A stretch of 7,866 nucleotides of DNA from RGIG464 sp045643185 (GCA_045643185.1 JAZUKH010000222.1:1-7866); one strand, 5' to 3'. Shown: positions 1 through 6,160, counted from the stretch's first letter. The notes: generated by a model from the letters alone, not told the origin. Program-made: numbers and translations.

Positions 1-3
1 CCA

Positions 4-55
4 ATCGTTCGAATCGTAGAGCCGTGTCGCGACACGGCTCTACGATTCGGACGAT
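4..55. repeat. 52-bp near-perfect palindrome upstream of hsdR
   Basis: Bases 11-29 and 30-48 are exact reverse complements with no spacer. The pairing extends outward to 4 and 55 with one T-G pair (9/50), giving a 26-bp stem. No T-run follows on the plus strand, so it is not a typical intrinsic terminator. The core GTAGAGCC...GGCTCTAC resembles dispersed intergenic palindromes built on a GTAGAG...CTCTAC frame that I recall from other bacterial genomes; that comparison is from memory. It may separate hsdR from an upstream gene. Confidence 0.85.
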
Positions 56-107
56 CGGGCAATAGGCGGCCCCCAAAAACATAAAATCAAAAATCGAGAT
101 AGAGATC

Positions 108-3100
108 ATGCCATATTTTAATATCGTTGCACAGACAAGTGAGGATACGGTTGTTACCGAATACGAGCCGGTGAAGGCGCGGTCGGACAGTTACCAGAGC
201 GAAGCCGCGTTAGAGCAAGAGTTTATTCGGCTCTTGTGCGAACAGGGGTATGCGTATCTGGACATTCATACCGAAGCGGACCTGATCAGCAACCTTCGTA
301 GGAGCCTTGAAGCGCTGAACGATTATGCGTTTACCGATGCCGAATGGAAGCGCTTTTTTGCGGACTGCATTGCCAATGCGAACGATGGGATTGTAGAAAA
401 GACGCGTAAAATTCAGGAAGATGAGATTCAGGTTCTCAAGCGCGACGATGGGATGTCCAAAAATATCGCGTTAATCGACAAGAAAAACATTCATAATAAT
501 CGGCTTCAAGTCATCAACCAATATGAAATTGACAAGGCGGATGGGGCCAAATATCGCAATCGCTATGATGTAACGATTCTCGTCAATGGATTTCCGCTGG
601 TGCATATCGAGCTCAAGCGCCGAGGGGTTGCCATTCGTGAGGCGTTCAATCAGATCAATCGTTATCAGCGAGATTCGTTTTGGGCCGGGAGTGGCTTGTT
701 CGAATATGCGCAGATCTTTGTGATTTCCAATGGCACGAATACCAAGTATTACTCCAACAGCACGCGTTGGAATGCGATCAAAGATGCCAAATCCGGAAAG
801 CAGAAAAAAGAAAAGACCAGCAACAGCTTTGAGTTTACTTGTTTCTGGGCCGATGCGAATAATAAAGTGATTCCGGATCTCATCGATTTTACAAAGACAT
901 TCTTTGCAAAACATACGCTTTTGAACGTGTTGACCAAATACTGCATTTTCACATCTGAAAACATGCTGATGGTCATGCGACCGTATCAGATAACGGCGAC
1001 GGAACGCATCATGAACCGCATCGAGATCGCCAATAATTATAAGAAATACGGCAGTATTGAAGGCGGTGGCTATATTTGGCACACGACGGGTTCGGGTAAA
1101 ACGCTGACATCGTTTAAGACGGCGCGGCAGGCCTCGAAACTTCCGTACATCGACAAGGTTCTGTTTGTCGTGGATCGTAAGGATCTGGATTATCAGACGA
1201 TGAAGGAATACGACCGCTTCGAAAAGGGGGCGGCCAACAGTAATACGAGTACGGCGATTTTGAAGCGTCAGCTTGAAGATGACAATGCGCACATCATCAT
1301 CACGACCATTCAAAAACTGGCAACTTTCATCAAAAAGAACGCCGGTCATGCCGTTTATAAGAAGCACGTAGTTATTATTTTTGATGAATGCCATCGCAGT
1401 CAATTTGGTGACATGCATGCCGCGATCGTCAAGAATTTTAAGAAATATCACCTGTTTGGCTTTACGGGCACGCCGATTTTTGCCGTGAATGCCGGTGCGC
1501 TAAAACACGCGCAGTTCATGACCACAGCGCAGACCTTTGGCGATCAGCTTCACACCTATACGATCGTGGATGCGATCAACGATAATAATGTTTTACCGTT
1601 CCGAGTGGATTATCTCAAGACCATGGAAATCGATGTAGATATCGATGACAAACAAGTGTGGGATATCGACCGAGAAAAGGCCTTTATGGCACCTGCAAGA
1701 ATAAGGCTTGTGTCAAAATATATATTGGAACACTTTAATCAAAAAACCTATCGCGGCGATAAGTTTTATCAATTTAACAAACTGAAAAATATTAAAGAAG
1801 TCGCCTCTGCTCCCCATGGCAAAGTGGAGGAAATCAAACAAAAGCAGCAGATCAACGGGTTTAATTCTATTTTCTGCGTAGCCTCAGTCCCCATGGCCAA
1901 GCTCTATTATGAAACATTCAAAACGTTGATGGACAATAAACCTTCACAACAGCTGCGCATTGCGGTGATTTATAGTTTTGGAGCCAATGAGGCAGAATCG
2001 GACGGCATTCTCGATGAAGAAGATCCCGAAGACACGTCTGCACTGGATCAGAATTCGCGGGACTTTCTGGAAGCCGCAATCCAAGATTATAACCAGATGT
2101 TCCACACAAACTATTCTACAGACGCCGATCGATTTCAGAATTATTATAAAGACGTGTCCCTTCGCATGAAGAACAAGGAACTGGATCTGCTGATCGTCGT
2201 CAACATGTTCTTGACGGGGTTCGATGCGACAACGATGAATACGCTCTGGGTGGACAAGAATTTGAAGATGCACGGGTTGATTCAGGCGTTCAGCCGAACC
2301 AACCGAATTCTCAACAGCGTCAAGACTTTTGGGAATATTGTATGTTTTCGCAATTTACAAAAACGCGTGGATGAAGCCATCTCACTCTTTGGTGATAAGC
2401 ATGCATCGAGCATCGTGTTATTAAAGAAATTCGACGATTATTATAAAGGCTACATCTCTGAGAATGGCAAACCAATGCCCGGGTATGTAGATTTAATCGA
2501 GGATTTGCAGAACAAATTTCCATTGAGCGAAAATACGATCCTGGGCGAACAGAATCAAAAAGACTTTATTACCTTGTTTGGTTCAATTCTGAAAATGAGA
2601 AATCTGCTTTCATCATTTGATGAATTCGCTGGTCAGGAAATTCTTTCCGAACGCGATCTTCAAGATTACCTCGGTCGATATCAGGATCTTCACGACGAAT
2701 GGAAAAACAAAAAGTACGCTCAAAACAAAGAAGATATTACCGATGATGTCGTCTTTGAAATCGAGCTGATCAAGCAGATCGAGATCAACATCGATTATAT
2801 TCTTTCACTTGTGATGGAATATCACGACACGCATTGTAAAGATAAAGAAATTTTAATCAACATCAAGAAGGCAGTCGATGCAAGCCCTGAACTTCGCAGT
2901 AAAAAAGAGTTGATTGAAAACTTCATAGCACGCATCAATGATACGTCGGATGTCATGAGCGATTGGTCTAATTATATTGCCGAAGAGCACGAACGCCAGC
3001 TGACTCAGATCATTGCGGATGAAAAACTCAAGGAAGATGAAACGAGACGATTCCTTGAGAATGCCTTCCGTGACGGCGAACTCAAGACGACCGGCACAGA

Positions 3101-3230
3101 CATTGACAAGCTGCTGCCCCCCGTTTCACGCTTCGGTGGCGGCAAACGTGCCGAGAAAAAGCAAACGGTCATCGATAAGCTCAAGGCGTTCTTTGAACGG
3201 TTTTTTGGGATTAGCAGCGGCCGCGATTGA
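108..3230 (+). CDS. hsdR: Type I restriction enzyme R subunit (HsdR), EcoR124I/type IC-like
   Basis: This is the motor and nuclease subunit of a type I restriction-modification complex. It translocates DNA with ATP and cuts unmethylated DNA at a distance, working with HsdM and HsdS. The 1040 residues match the usual length of the EcoR124I family (about 1040). The N-terminal nuclease domain has the PD-(D/E)xK residues D154, E168 and K170 (in IELK). The helicase motor follows: RPYQ at 291-294, Walker A HTTGSGKT at 325-332, DECH at 426-429, GFTGTPI at 451-457, FLTGFDA around 701-707 and QAFSRTNR at 726-733. The last ~200 residues form the helical C-terminal region that in EcoR124I contacts the methylase. 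The start at 108 fits the family, whose SDSYQSE segment lies about 25 residues in; the ribosome site (GAGATAGAGATC) is weak. All key motifs are intact. A Lys-rich segment at about 550-583 is longer than I recall for EcoR124I. hsdM and hsdS are not in the window. Codon third positions look more A/T-rich than in serS, consistent with transfer. Confidence 0.97.
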   Translation: MPYFNIVAQTSEDTVVTEYEPVKARSDSYQSEAALEQEFIRLLCEQGYAYLDIHTEADLISNLRRSLEALNDYAFTDAEWKRFFADCIANANDGIVEKTRKIQEDEIQVLKRDDGMSKNIALIDKKNIHNNRLQVINQYEIDKADGAKYRNRYDVTILVNGFPLVHIELKRRGVAIREAFNQINRYQRDSFWAGSGLFEYAQIFVISNGTNTKYYSNSTRWNAIKDAKSGKQKKEKTSNSFEFTCFWADANNKVIPDLIDFTKTFFAKHTLLNVLTKYCIFTSENMLMVMRPYQITATERIMNRIEIANNYKKYGSIEGGGYIWHTTGSGKTLTSFKTARQASKLPYIDKVLFVVDRKDLDYQTMKEYDRFEKGAANSNTSTAILKRQLEDDNAHIIITTIQKLATFIKKNAGHAVYKKHVVIIFDECHRSQFGDMHAAIVKNFKKYHLFGFTGTPIFAVNAGALKHAQFMTTAQTFGDQLHTYTIVDAINDNNVLPFRVDYLKTMEIDVDIDDKQVWDIDREKAFMAPARIRLVSKYILEHFNQKTYRGDKFYQFNKLKNIKEVASAPHGKVEEIKQKQQINGFNSIFCVASVPMAKLYYETFKTLMDNKPSQQLRIAVIYSFGANEAESDGILDEEDPEDTSALDQNSRDFLEAAIQDYNQMFHTNYSTDADRFQNYYKDVSLRMKNKELDLLIVVNMFLTGFDATTMNTLWVDKNLKMHGLIQAFSRTNRILNSVKTFGNIVCFRNLQKRVDEAISLFGDKHASSIVLLKKFDDYYKGYISENGKPMPGYVDLIEDLQNKFPLSENTILGEQNQKDFITLFGSILKMRNLLSSFDEFAGQEILSERDLQDYLGRYQDLHDEWKNKKYAQNKEDITDDVVFEIELIKQIEINIDYILSLVMEYHDTHCKDKEILINIKKAVDASPELRSKKELIENFIARINDTSDVMSDWSNYIAEEHERQLTQIIADEKLKEDETRRFLENAFRDGELKTTGTDIDKLLPPVSRFGGGKRAEKKQTVIDKLKAFFERFFGISSGRD

Positions 3231-3232
3231 CG

Positions 3233-3265
3233 CCGAAGAGACGTGCAGACTGCGCGTCTCTTCGG
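3233..3265. terminator. Hairpin between convergent hsdR and HAD genes
   Basis: CCGAAGAGACG (3233-3243) pairs perfectly with CGTCTCTTCGG (3255-3265). A further T-G pair and two G-C pairs extend it to a 14-bp stem with a 5-base loop. It starts two bases after the hsdR stop codon and lies 11 bases from the HAD stop codon. Neither strand has a T-run after the stem, so it is not a canonical intrinsic terminator. Its position suggests a shared bidirectional terminator or 3'-end stabiliser for the two converging transcripts. Confidence 0.65.
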
Positions 3266-3276
3266 GTGAAAACACA

Positions 3277-3936
3277 TTACGAATGGCGAATGAGCTCGAG
3301 GATATTCGCAAAGTCATCGATGACGTGGTCGGCGTGGCAGGCGAGCAGTTCCTCGCGCGTGCCGTTGCCGTATGTCACGCCACAGGTGTATACCCCAGCC
3401 CGTGCGCCCATGAGAATGTCGTAAGTCATATCGCCCACGACGAGGGCATTTTGGGACGCAATGCCCATTTTTTCGAGAATGTAGATCACGGCGTCGGGCG
3501 CGGGTTTAGGCGATTTCACGTCGTTGGAGCCAACCACATAGTCGAGCAACGGCATCATGTCGTAGCGTTCACAAAACAGCTCGACCGACTTATGGGCACG
3601 CGACGAAGCGACGGCCAACCGAATGCCCTGCGCGTGAAGCGCGTTGAGCGTCTCCATGACGTGAGGAAACAACGAGGGAAATGTCTCTTCACGCGTTTTT
3701 TCAAAACTGCGTCGATAAGTAACACAGCAGACATCAGCCGCTTCGTCGCTGAGCCCCGGCACGAGTTCCTTAAAACAGCCTTCGAGCGGCAGACCGATCG
3801 TGGCAGCACAGGCGGCATCGTCTCGCATCGGGTAACCGAGTTCGGCGAGCGTCATCTGCAAGGTACGCACGATCAGCTGCTGAGAGTCGCAAAGCGTGCC
3901 GTCAAAGTCAAAAATGATCGCCTGAATATCTTTCAT
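3277..3936 (-). CDS. HAD-superfamily hydrolase, phosphoglycolate phosphatase-like
   Basis: This is a 219-residue cytoplasmic haloacid-dehalogenase-type phosphatase. Motif I is DFDGTLCDS, with nucleophile D10 and general acid/base D12. A small helical cap follows (about 18-85). Motif II has S111/S112 in VASSRAH, motif III has K144 in KPAPD, and motif IV is GDMTYD with D169 and D173. All catalytic positions are present, and the length is typical of the Gph/beta-phosphoglucomutase-like subgroup. 2-phosphoglycolate is the likeliest substrate, but the family is promiscuous and the substrate cannot be read from sequence. The ATG at 3936 has AAAAGGA seven bases upstream. The gene lies 66 bases downstream of the tfoX-like gene on the same strand, so the two probably share a transcript. 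Upstream of the ATG the frame stays open through 22 codons back to the TAG of that gene. Confidence 0.93.
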   Translation of the reverse strand: MKDIQAIIFDFDGTLCDSQQLIVRTLQMTLAELGYPMRDDAACAATIGLPLEGCFKELVPGLSDEAADVCCVTYRRSFEKTREETFPSLFPHVMETLNALHAQGIRLAVASSRAHKSVELFCERYDMMPLLDYVVGSNDVKSPKPAPDAVIYILEKMGIASQNALVVGDMTYDILMGARAGVYTCGVTYGNGTREELLACHADHVIDDFANILELIRHS

Positions 3937-3970
3937 CCAATGTTCCTTTTCTTTAATTTTGTCGATTCTT

Positions 3971-3996
3971 TCGCGCGGCTTGGGCGCGGCTTGGGG
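3971..3996. repeat. 26-bp direct repeat, copy 1, with internal 11-bp tandem
   Basis: This stretch matches 4032-4057 at 24 of 26 positions; the differences are adjacent bases (CT here, TG there). Inside this copy GCGCGGCTTGG occurs twice in tandem (3973-3983 and 3984-3994). It lies between the tfoX-like stop codon and the HAD start, while the other copy lies inside the tfoX-like coding end. A local duplication is the simplest reading. Confidence 0.85.
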
Positions 3997-4002
3997 TATT
4001 TT

Positions 4003-4353
4003 CTAGTATACTCTAAACACCTTTTCGCCTCTCGCGCGGTGTGGGCGCGGCTTGGGGAAGGGTAACTCAGAAACCATGGATTCAAAAAGTTTTTTCAGAA
4101 GTTCGCGGTCTTCAATATCCTCGATCCAGAGCATATTCTTAGCCCCGGGATAGGGCGAGATCTGCTGGGCATTGGGCAAAATAGCCTGACTTGATGGCGT
4201 GATCTTGACCAAAAGTCGATCGTCATAGATACCGCCCACGACTTTGCCCTGACAATATAAGATGTATTCACCCATCATCGCACGATGACCAATGTCGTGA
4301 ACGCTGGAAAGCTGAAACAGCACATATTCGAGCATACTCTTTTGTGACGCCAT
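4003..4353 (-). CDS. TfoX N-terminal domain protein
   Basis: This 116-residue single-domain protein matches the TfoX_N family. The diagnostic stretch is RAMMGEYILYCQGK (24-37), followed by IYDDRLLVK (42-50), SPYPGAK (66-72) and LPFPKPRP (97-104). TfoX/Sxy regulates competence in gammaproteobacteria, but stand-alone TfoX_N proteins of this size are widespread and mostly uncharacterised, so a competence role should not be assumed. The ATG at 4353 is preceded at six bases by AAGGAGG (complement of 4360-4366), which settles the start. It is the first gene of a probable operon with the HAD phosphatase. Its last residues (from about 99) are encoded by a GC-rich stretch that is copy 2 of a 26-bp duplication. 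It is divergent from serS. Confidence 0.9.
   Translation of the reverse strand: MASQKSMLEYVLFQLSSVHDIGHRAMMGEYILYCQGKVVGGIYDDRLLVKITPSSQAILPNAQQISPYPGAKNMLWIEDIEDRELLKKLFESMVSELPFPKPRPHRARGEKVFRVY
4032..4057. repeat. 26-bp direct repeat, copy 2, inside tfoX-like 3' end
   Basis: This is the second copy of the repeat at 3971-3996 (24/26 identical, start-to-start distance 61 bases). Here it codes for the Pro/Arg-rich tail PKPRPHRA of the TfoX-like protein. The internal 11-mer tandem is disrupted in this copy by the TG/CT difference. Confidence 0.85.
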
Positions 4354-4419
4354 GTTATTCCTCCTTAGTCAAATGCGGACCGGTAAAGACGTGCGGCCCG
4401 CGCGGTCAACTCGACTGAT

Positions 4420-4433
4420 TGTAACACACGTTG
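4420..4433. repeat. 14-bp direct repeat copy 1 (possible operator)
   Basis: TGTAACACACGTTG is identical at 4676-4689, and similarity continues loosely on the right (TTACCATTCAG here, TACCAATCAG there). In this copy GTAAC (4421-4425) and GTTAC (4434-4438) form an inverted repeat spaced by 8 bases, an operator-like layout. On the minus strand it overlaps TACAAT, a possible -10 for the tfoX-like gene with no good -35. A regulator site is an inference. Confidence 0.6.
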
Positions 4434-4478
4434 GTTACCATTCAGCCGGTTATTTGCTTGTCTGGTCAACAACACAAA

Positions 4479-4520
4479 AATCTCAGCCGTAGCGAAGCCG
4501 AAGGCAAGCAGGCTGAGATT
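4479..4520 (-). terminator. Terminator-like hairpin on the minus strand
   Basis: AATCTCAGCC (4479-4488) and GGCTGAGATT (4511-4520) form a perfect 10-bp stem with a 22-base loop. Read on the minus strand the stem runs into ATTTTTGTGTTG, a T-rich tail typical of an intrinsic terminator; on the plus strand no T-run follows. No gene lies just upstream on the minus strand within the window, so it either ends an unannotated transcript from the serS upstream region or acts in a tfoX-like leader. The loop is long for a terminator. Confidence 0.5.
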
Positions 4521-4558
4521 GGGTGAGCGGACGCGATTTGTCCGAAGCCGAAGTGTAG

Positions 4559-4578
4559 CGACGTAACGTGGTACGTCG
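4559..4578. repeat. Inverted repeat, 7-bp stem
   Basis: CGACGTA (4559-4565) and TACGTCG (4572-4578) are exact reverse complements with a 6-base loop. The left arm is part of GTAGCGACGTA (4555-4565), which recurs at 6093-6103 after serS. Function unknown. Confidence 0.6.
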
Positions 4579-4618
4579 TCGCAGCCGCCGATTCCATACT
4601 TAAGTTTACGATGATCTA

Positions 4619-4633
4619 CCTTAACTTTTAAGG
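4619..4633. repeat. CCTTAA/TTAAGG inverted repeat
   Basis: CCTTAA (4619-4624) and TTAAGG (4628-4633) flank a 3-base centre. The site is AT-rich, lies about 80 bases upstream of the serS -35 element, and could be a protein-binding site. No stronger statement can be made. Confidence 0.4.
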
Positions 4634-4675
4634 ATCAACGCAAAATCTAAAACAAATTATGATCCCCGCCTTAGA

Positions 4676-4689
4676 TGTAACACACGTTG
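4676..4689. repeat. 14-bp direct repeat copy 2, upstream of serS promoter
   Basis: TGTAACACACGTTG is identical to 4420-4433. It ends 21 bases before the TTGACA of the serS promoter, a position that would suit an activator or repressor site. The inverted partner seen in copy 1 (GTTAC) is degenerate here (GATAC). Confidence 0.6.
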
Positions 4690-4710
4690 ATACCAATCAG
4701 GGGATAAATG

Positions 4711-4740
4711 TTGACAAATGCTGAAGGGCGAGTGAATAAT
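4711..4740 (+). promoter_or_regulatory. sigma70-like promoter of serS
   Basis: TTGACA (4711-4716, six of six consensus) is followed after 18 bases by AATAAT (4735-4740, five of six). This predicts a start near 4747 and a leader of about 64 bases. The leader contains a possible small hairpin (ATGCC 4762-4766 with GGCAT 4771-4775) and no T-box sequence. Confidence 0.75.
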
Positions 4741-4796
4741 ATGAGGTTTGATCGGCCCAAGATGCCGAGTGGCATGGCCGCGTTCTTAACATAACT

Positions 4797-4804
4797 AAGG
4801 AGTG
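4797..4804 (+). promoter_or_regulatory. Ribosome binding site of serS
   Basis: AAGGAGTG with GGAG eight bases before ATG at 4811 fixes the start there. A GTG at 4802 in the same frame lies inside this site and is rejected. Confidence 0.85.
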
Positions 4805-4810
4805 ATATTC

Positions 4811-6070
4811 ATGCTGGACGTCAAATATGTCCTTTCCAACCTCGACGAAGTCATTGAAGGACTTCGTTTCCGTAACGTCAAAATCGATTTTGAAGAGATC
4901 CGCGCTCTGAGCGAAGAACGCCGCGCCAAATGCAAACGTTATGATGACTTGCGTTGCATTCAGCGTCAAAAAAGCGACGAAATGCGTAAGATCGACAAAT
5001 CCCAGGCTGAACAGCTTCGTGCCGAACTCAAAGACATGAGTGCCGAACTCAAAGCCATTGATGCGCGCAAAACTGAGATCGATGAAACGCTCCAGAAACT
5101 GATGCTCTATATCCCGAATATTCCGGATCCCGAAGTGCCGCAAGCGCCGGATGAAGAATCCAACAAAGAAATCCGTCGTTGGGGCGAACCCAGAAAATTC
5201 GATTTCGAACCCAAAGCCCACTATGACCTTGGTGAAGCCTCCAACCTGATCGATTTTGAACGCGCTGCAAAGATCTCCGGTGCCCGTTTCGCCGTCCTTC
5301 GTGCCGCTGCCGTCAAACTCGAACTCTCCCTCATTCGCTTCATGCTCGATGTCCACGAAGAACGCGGCTACACCATGATCATGCCGCCTTACATGGTCAA
5401 TCGTGCCTCCATGACCGGTACAGGACAGCTTCCTAAATTCGAAGAAGACGCCTACAAGACCAACGAAGATATGTTCCTGATCCCGACGGCTGAAGTGCCT
5501 GTCACCAACCTTCACCGCGACGAGATCCTCAACCCCGAAGACCTCCCCATCAAATACTGCGCCTACAGCGCTTGCTTCCGTCTCGAAGCCGGCAACTACG
5601 GAAAAGACACCCGTGGTATCATCCGTCAGCACCAGTTCGACAAGGTTGAACTCGTCAAATTTGCTAAACCCGAAGATTCCGAAGCGGAACACCAGAAACT
5701 CGTCAACGACGCCGAAGAGATCCTCAAACGCCTCAACCTGCCCTACCGCGTCATGCTGTTGAGCGCCGGCGACATGGGCTTCTCCGCTCGTAAATGCTAC
5801 GACCTCGAAGTTTGGCTCCCCTCACAGAACTGCTATCGCGAAATCTCAAGCTGCTCGAACTTCGGCGACTACCAGGCCCGTCGCGCAAACATCCGTTATC
5901 GTACCCCCGATGGCAAAGACAAAACCGCTTTCTGTCACACGCTCAACGGCTCCGGACTCGCCGTCGGCCGTACCATGGTCGCCATTATGGAAAATTACCA
6001 GCGTGAAGACGGCAAAATCGTCGTGCCTGAAGCACTTCGTGACTATATGAAGTGCGATATCATCGGGTAA
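4811..6070 (+). CDS. serS: Seryl-tRNA synthetase
   Basis: This is a class II aminoacyl-tRNA synthetase that charges tRNA-Ser (and tRNA-Sec where present) with serine in the cytosol. It has 419 residues, close to the usual 420-430. Residues 1-100 form the tRNA-binding helical arm (long coiled coil about 30-97). Motif 1 lies around 170-195 (RFMLDVHEERGYTMIMPPY), the serine-binding TAE at 226-228, motif 2 at 255-277 (CFRLEAGNYGKDTRG then IRQHQFDKVE), EISSCSN at 344-350, and motif 3 at 378-394 (LNGSGLAVGRTMVAIMEN). The gene is complete, with a consensus-like promoter and ribosome site. The residue after the motif 2 arginine is Leu where Ser is common. It is divergent from the tfoX-like gene and is followed by an intrinsic terminator, so it is probably monocistronic. 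Codons favour C at third positions, as expected for a highly expressed housekeeping gene. Confidence 0.98.
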   Translation: MLDVKYVLSNLDEVIEGLRFRNVKIDFEEIRALSEERRAKCKRYDDLRCIQRQKSDEMRKIDKSQAEQLRAELKDMSAELKAIDARKTEIDETLQKLMLYIPNIPDPEVPQAPDEESNKEIRRWGEPRKFDFEPKAHYDLGEASNLIDFERAAKISGARFAVLRAAAVKLELSLIRFMLDVHEERGYTMIMPPYMVNRASMTGTGQLPKFEEDAYKTNEDMFLIPTAEVPVTNLHRDEILNPEDLPIKYCAYSACFRLEAGNYGKDTRGIIRQHQFDKVELVKFAKPEDSEAEHQKLVNDAEEILKRLNLPYRVMLLSAGDMGFSARKCYDLEVWLPSQNCYREISSCSNFGDYQARRANIRYRTPDGKDKTAFCHTLNGSGLAVGRTMVAIMENYQREDGKIVVPEALRDYMKCDIIG

Positions 6071-6101
6071 TCAGGCCCCGCCAGGCGAAGGGGTAGCGAC
6101 G

Positions 6102-6135
6102 TATTGGCAATGGCGACGTTTCGCCATTGACAATA
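6102..6135. repeat. 15-bp-stem inverted repeat in serS 3' region
   Basis: TATTGGCAATGGCGA (6102-6116) pairs with TCGCCATTGACAATA (6121-6135), with a single G/A mismatch (6107/6130) and a CGTT loop. No T-run follows. It is preceded by GTAGCGACGTA (6093-6103), also seen upstream of serS. It may be a REP-like element or an mRNA 3'-end stabiliser. Confidence 0.75.
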
Positions 6136-6142
6136 GGCGCGT

Positions 6143-6160
6143 AGGGGAAGGCCTTCCCCT
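6143..6160. repeat. 18-bp perfect palindrome in serS 3' region
   Basis: AGGGGAAGG (6143-6151) and CCTTCCCCT (6152-6160) form a perfect palindrome; in RNA it would give a 7-bp stem with a GGCC tetraloop. An alternative pairing of GTAGGGG (6141-6147) with the later CCCCTA copy is possible. It is not followed by a T-run. Confidence 0.7.

Larger units (their letters stand above)
4354..4810. other. Divergent intergenic region between tfoX-like gene and serS
   Basis: I find no credible protein gene or tRNA here. From left to right it holds the tfoX-like ribosome site (4360-4366), repeat copy 1 (4420-4433), a 10-bp-stem hairpin (4479-4520), a 7-bp-stem hairpin (4559-4578), CCTTAA/TTAAGG inverted repeats (4619-4633), repeat copy 2 (4676-4689), the serS promoter (4711-4740), a possible small leader hairpin (4754-4779) and the serS ribosome site (4797-4804). 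GAAGCCGAAG occurs at 4494-4503 and 4544-4553. Confidence 0.75.

Noticed and set aside
471..1451. 326-codon open frame on the minus strand inside hsdR
   Set aside because: It lies wholly opposite strongly conserved HsdR motifs, has no recognisable domain and no ribosome site; it is a shadow of the real gene.
3013..4065. 350-codon plus-strand open frame spanning the end of hsdR and the HAD gene
   Set aside because: It overlaps two well-supported genes and runs opposite the complete HAD motif set; the translation has no recognisable family features.
4802..4810. GTG start for serS giving three extra residues
   Set aside because: The GTG sits within the Shine-Dalgarno sequence; ATG 4811 gives the usual MLD start and correct spacing.
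4741..4810. T-box riboswitch controlling serS
   Set aside because: The leader is only about 64 bases, with no T-box sequence, no specifier stem and no terminator/antiterminator pair.
4697..5692. 331-codon minus-strand open frame opposite serS
   Set aside because: The Phe/Val/Gly-rich translation arises from the biased codons of serS on the other strand; it also covers the serS promoter.
60..6139. CAATAGGCG next to palindromes at 60-68 and 6131-6139
   Set aside because: A shared 9-mer is expected by chance many times in a window of this size; no wider similarity was seen.
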